Both the position numbers and the translations under genes were made by a program. From JAWPMV01 sp038527215 (GTDB lineage: Bacteria > Bacteroidota > Bacteroidia > J057), in contig JBCBGC010000086.1 of NCBI GenBank assembly GCA_038527215.1, positions 1 to 33,876 of the forward strand: 33,876 nucleotides of DNA, read 5' to 3'. Below, piece after piece: positions 31,202 through 33,876 of the stretch (position 1 is its first letter; each line of letters opens with the position of its first letter). A model generated the notes under the pieces. The model searched no databases, was not told the origin of the DNA, and was given only the letters and a program-made list of their open reading frames with translations.

Positions 31202-32037
31202 GAAAAGAAGAAGGAGGCCTCTTTTGGCTGAGTTATGCTGACCTGATGACCAGTTTGTTTATCGTGGTCCTGGCCCTTTTTGTCCTGAGCTTTAAAAGTT
31301 TCTCGGTCAAAACGGAAGAACATGAACTTACGGAAACCGAGTTGCTGGCCAATATCCAATCGCTTGCTGACAAGGAAGCAGAACTAGCAAATATGCGCGG
31401 AGAGAAAGCCGCTTTTATGGCTACTCAAGAAGCCGCTCGCGCCAAAATGAGTGCCCAGGTGTCTACCATGCGGAGTCAGTTGAGCGAGGAAAGCGGCCTT
31501 TCCCAAAGCCTGCTAGAACACCTGCAGTTTGAACGGCAGCGCTTATTTGTCTTGGAAGAGGAGTACAAAAAGCTCAAAGAAATCCAACGGGCCATCGAAA
31601 ACCTGGACCCACGCTACTTTACCTATCAGAAAGCCTACAAAAGGCACATCCTGAAAAGTCAGGTACTCTTTGCCAAAGGAGATAGTGACATTCCGCCCGC
31701 TTATGAGGCTACGCTGATCAAAGCTGGCAGTGCCTTGCCGCGCATGCTGTCCTCCCTTAAGCAAGATGAGAACATCAAATATATGCTGGTCATTGAGGGG
31801 ATGGCTTCCCGCGATACCTACGACCGCAATTACGAATTAAGTTATGAACGTGCTCTGGCCCTTTATCGATTGTGGCAACGGGCAGGGATTGAATTTGATC
31901 CCAATCAGATAGAAGTCATGATTTCAGGCAGTGGAGAGGGAGGCGTAGGCCGTAACCAACAGGATGAACGGCTGAACCAGCGTTTCCTGATCCAAATCAT
32001 GCCCAAAATCGGCGAGTTACGGGGCTTAAATCTGTAA
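31198..32037 (+). CDS. MotB/OmpA-like channel partner
   Basis: A 279-residue protein. The N-terminal TM WLSYADLMTSLFIVVLALFVLSF (10-32) carries Asp15 in the place of the essential proton-binding Asp of MotB. A coiled-coil stretch (about 40-145) spans the periplasm. The C-terminal domain from about residue 150 is OmpA/MotB-like: HILKSQVLFAKGDSDIPPAY, YMLVIEGMASRDTYDRNYELSYERALALYRLW and DERLNQRFLIQIMP, with the Asp and Arg residues that grip peptidoglycan. With the MotA-like partner it should make a wall-anchored, ion-driven complex. No effector gene of Zorya type follows. The last gene before a long stretch of hairpins and array C. Confidence 0.86.
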   Translation: MRKEEGGLFWLSYADLMTSLFIVVLALFVLSFKSFSVKTEEHELTETELLANIQSLADKEAELANMRGEKAAFMATQEAARAKMSAQVSTMRSQLSEESGLSQSLLEHLQFERQRLFVLEEEYKKLKEIQRAIENLDPRYFTYQKAYKRHILKSQVLFAKGDSDIPPAYEATLIKAGSALPRMLSSLKQDENIKYMLVIEGMASRDTYDRNYELSYERALALYRLWQRAGIEFDPNQIEVMISGSGEGGVGRNQQDERLNQRFLIQIMPKIGELRGLNL

Positions 32038-32064
32038 CCTATTCTATTACTCAAGTATTCATTC

Positions 32065-32230
32065 CAGGCCGTAGGCCTGTCGCTCTTTCAGAAAGTACAG
32101 GTTAATACCCCTATGGGCGGGCCCTTTTGGGCCTGTCCCATGTTTGGCTTTGGATATCCGGGGATGACCTGTAGATCTCTTCTCTGTGGGGAGGGGGCAG
32201 TTTTTCTGGCAAAGCAACCGATCTGCCCCC
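32065..32230 (+). repeat. hairpins after the MotAB-like operon
   Basis: Two strong inverted repeats lie between the MotB-like stop and array C: CAGGCC-GTA-GGCCTG at 32065-32079 (three-base loop) and GGGGGCAG ... CTGCCCCC at 32193-32230 with a 22-base loop. A GCCC-TTTT-GGGC hairpin lies between. None is followed by a clear T-run, so these are not standard terminators, although they may act as 3'-end structures. Confidence 0.55.
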
Positions 32231-32240
32231 GGTCCCTTCT

Positions 32241-33085
32241 GAGAGCGTCCCGGAGGGACTGTGAGACCGTCCCGATGAATCAGGACTGACAGACCGGTCC
32301 CGAAATATCGGGACCTGAGAGAATAGAGACAGGACCGCTGGCTCCCAGCCGGCCCGACTGCCGTAACACTGGCTTCCAGCCGGTCACAACCCCTCCGAGG
32401 ATATCATCCGAGGAAAGCCTCATTATTCAATATTTCCTATCCCGCAGCTGCAAGCTGCGGCTACGCCTGCTGGGCACTCCCGCACCACTGGTAGGAATCC
32501 CCACACCGGCGGATGCCATCCGCTGAACCCGTGGAACCGTAACACTGGCTTCCAGCCGGTCACAACCCCTCCGAGGATATCATCCGAGGAAAGCCTCATT
32601 ATTCAATATTTCCTTTCCCGCAGCTGCAAGCTGCGGCTACGGTATCCCCCAAAGGGTTTCGATGGTATCGATTGATTCCGATGGAATCGGTAGCAGCGGA
32701 TTGCATCCGCTGGTGAAGGGCTCAGCGGCCGCTGAAGAGGTTGTTCAGCATCAGCTGGGAGATTTTCCGCAGCTGCAAGCTGCGGCTACGGTATCCCCCA
32801 AAGGGTTTCGATGGAATCGATTGAATCCGATGGCATCGGTAGCAGCGGATTGCATCCGCTGGTGAGGGGCACAGCTTCGCTGGTGAAGGGCTCAGCGGCC
32901 GCTGAGGAGGTTGCTCAGCATCTGCTGAAAGGCTTCCCGCAGCTGCAAGCTGCGGCTACCGGATTCTCCGGGGGCCTTATCCCGGCTGGAAGCCAGGGTT
33001 ACGGTCTCCCCTCTCTTTTCTCGCTTCTCACCTCTCACAGTTCCGCGCTAGCGGAACGATCTCAAAGTCCCTCCGGGACGGTCTC
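32241..33085. repeat. palindrome array C (about 845 bp, two arrays facing each other)
   Basis: The left half (32241 to about 32640) is in the same orientation as arrays A and B. It begins with GTCCC-GGA-GGGAC and GAGACCGTCCCGAT hairpins and holds a near-identical 105-bp duplication (32361-32465 and 32537-32641) with CTGGCTTCCAG and GGAT-ATC-ATCC. The right half is inverted: tandem copies 149 bp apart contain GATTCC-GAT-GGAATC, CAGCGGAT-TGC-ATCCGCTG, CAGCGGCCGCTG and CCGCAGCT-GCA-AGCTGCGG, and it ends in GTCCC-TCC-GGGAC and GACGGTCTC. The last base touches the stop codon of the minus-strand DUF4112 gene. Non-coding. Confidence 0.9.
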
Positions 33086-33585
33086 TACCCCACCAACAAC
33101 CCCCAGCCGTAGCTGAGCAGGGCCCATACACCGTAGAGCACACCGAAGATAACCGCGAAAATGGAGATCAGAATGATGATGATGATGGTCCAGGCAGAGC
33201 CTTGATGCTTGCCTTCCTCATAGTGTTCCAGCAATAGGTCTACGTTTCGGTTATTGGCTTTGTAGCCCACATCGAAGAGAGAGCCTACCACCGGGAAGCT
33301 ACTCATGATCACATCCAGTAGGATGTTCCAGAGCATGAGCAGGAAGACTTTGCTGCTGGCCCCGTTGCGCTGCATGCTGTAGACCAGAAAGGCGGATACC
33401 ACGAAGGTAGCGATAGGACCCGCTAGCGGGATCAGACTGAGGATCGGATCTATGCCAAAGCGAATATCGGTAAAAGGAATGCGAAACTGCGCGTCCAACA
33501 CCCAGGCCAGGGTTTTAATGCGCTGAATCTTAGGATCTTTCTCTGGGGAAACGGTAGGTTGGGTAGGAGTAGGTTCTGTGGACAT
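33085..33585 (-). CDS. DUF4112 family membrane protein
   Basis: A 166-residue protein from ATG 33585 (a TTG at 33615 adds ten residues and is less likely). The DUF4112 pattern is clear: RIKTLAWVLDAQFRIPFTDIRFGIDPILSLIPLAGPIATFVVSAFLVYSM, then LMLWNILLDVIMSSFPVVGSLFDVGYKANNRNVDLLLEHYEEGKHQGS. A C-terminal hydrophobic segment (WTIIIIILISIFAVIFGVLYGVWALLSYGWGLL) follows. The function is unknown in the family. The stop codon (TAG) runs straight into the inverted array C, the same junction as at the caspase gene. Confidence 0.9.
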   Translation of the reverse strand: MSTEPTPTQPTVSPEKDPKIQRIKTLAWVLDAQFRIPFTDIRFGIDPILSLIPLAGPIATFVVSAFLVYSMQRNGASSKVFLLMLWNILLDVIMSSFPVVGSLFDVGYKANNRNVDLLLEHYEEGKHQGSAWTIIIIILISIFAVIFGVLYGVWALLSYGWGLLVG

Positions 33586-33714
33586 GCGAAAAAAGAAATG
33601 CCGATTTTTGCCCAAAGTACAGAATTTTCCGAAACCTTATTTTTCCATTGGCCGTAAAGCCTTGTGAGTTGTTCGCAACTTCTTTTCTGTTTTTACCCCT
33701 CCTTTTACGTGTAC

Positions 33715-33736
33715 AAAAAATGGGCACCTTGTGCCC
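33715..33736 (-). terminator. Rho-independent terminator for a minus-strand gene to the right
   Basis: On the minus strand the stem GGGCAC-AAG-GTGCCC (33722-33736) is followed by ATTTTTT, a good intrinsic terminator. It would end a transcript entering from beyond 33876, before reaching DUF4112. No such gene is visible inside the window. Confidence 0.6.
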
Positions 33737-33859
33737 GGAAGAAGCAGTTCTTGTTAGACCCAGGACCTGATGAGCGTTTCTGTATGGCGCCATAGTGTAG
33801 CCCTCGCTGAGGAGCTATATGCTATCTGATCTGACGGGATTGCACCATATCCAGATGAC

Positions 33860-33876
33860 GGGGGTTCGACTCCCCC
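33860..33876 (+). other. tRNA T-arm-like sequence at the window edge
   Basis: GGGGG-TTCGACT-CCCCC matches the tRNA T-arm exactly (five-base stem, TTCRANY loop), preceded by GAC as in many tRNA variable regions. The 48 bases before it do not show a convincing D-arm or anticodon arm, so I cannot call a tRNA. It might be part of an RNA gene cut by the window edge, an atypical tRNA, or chance. Alternatively, an ATG at 33819 opens a frame to the window end, reading MLSDLTGLHHIQM, which recalls the start of VOC/glyoxalase-like proteins. Confidence 0.3.

Noticed and set aside
29894..32037. Complete Zorya anti-phage system
   Set aside because: The two channel genes resemble ZorA/ZorB in outline, but no ZorC, ZorD helicase/nuclease or ZorE gene follows, and the MotA-like tail ends in an extra TM. 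I keep it as a MotAB-like pair of unknown role.
7333..33085. Repeat arrays as CRISPR arrays
   Set aside because: Repeats are themselves palindromes with different stems, spacers are not of uniform length, and no cas genes lie nearby.
32662..33116. ORFs over array C
   Set aside because: Products of the tandem repeat; their sequence repeats itself and ends in the array.
33667..33695. Plus-strand terminator (AGTTG-TTCG-CAACT followed by T-rich sequence)
   Set aside because: The stem is only five or six pairs and no plus-strand gene ends upstream of it, so it is left out of the feature list.
33586..33876. tmRNA ending in the T-arm
   Set aside because: The space is too short for a tmRNA before DUF4112, and no tag reading frame ending in Ala-Ala-stop is visible.

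Overview
The window looks like a chromosomal segment of a Bacteroidota bacterium, most plausibly from the Saprospiria / Lewinella-Haliscomenobacter side (inference). The reasons are a near-absence of Shine-Dalgarno sequences, several exact TAnnTTTG -7 promoter elements of the Bacteroidota housekeeping type, many lipoproteins, and families typical of the phylum (DUF2855, DUF1295, DUF4112, SigZ-like sigma, exported caspase-like proteins). Base composition is near 50% GC, except for an AT-rich island at about 15.2-18.0 kb.

Layout. 0-3 kb: the tail of a membrane protein, a TdcB-type threonine/serine dehydratase, and a minus-strand operon of creatininase-family hydrolase, LamG-like secreted protein and an unknown protein. 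3.2-9.2 kb: an unknown cytosolic protein, then a tightly packed set of sigma factor, single-pass membrane TPR protein and exported caspase-like protease, followed across a palindrome array by a secreted HExxH metalloprotease. 9.2-10.6 kb: a TetR repressor divergent from a methyltransferase-like membrane protein, with two tandem operators between them. 10.8-13.0 kb: a cysteine-rich SigZ-like sigma factor with a MerT-like membrane protein, then two related minus-strand lipoproteins. 13.2-15.2 kb: DUF2855 and DUF1295 proteins. 15.2-18.0 kb: an AT-rich C-M-R restriction-modification island (HTH controller, C5 cytosine methyltransferase with a long C-terminal extension, BglII-like endonuclease), preceded by a possible integrase remnant. 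18-22.3 kb: envelope and secreted proteins, including an acetolactate-decarboxylase-like lipoprotein and a secreted transglutaminase-like protein. 22.3-25 kb: a second TetR gene, an alginate-export-type outer membrane protein and a small membrane protein, led by a promoter embedded in two palindromic operators. 25-27.5 kb: a molybdopterin oxidoreductase with a small membrane protein. 28.2-32.0 kb: an M23 peptidase, a DUF1571 protein carrying a LysM domain, and a MotA/MotB-like ion-channel pair. 33.1-33.6 kb: a DUF4112 membrane protein.

Two things stand out. (1) Three intergenic arrays (about 7.33-7.56, 27.56-28.11 and 32.24-33.09 kb) are built from the same kit of short palindromes, most with exactly three-base loops. 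They share a fixed order: GTCCC-type hairpin, purine-rich spacer, GAGACCGTAAC, CTGGCTTCCAG hairpin, then a unit of about 148 bp. Two of them start exactly at a stop codon. (2) Two multigene sets look like under-described systems: the sigma / membrane-TPR / exported caspase / secreted metalloprotease set, and the M23 / LysM / MotAB-like set, which could be a wall-anchored ion-driven motor. All functional assignments rest on motif reading; no database search was possible.
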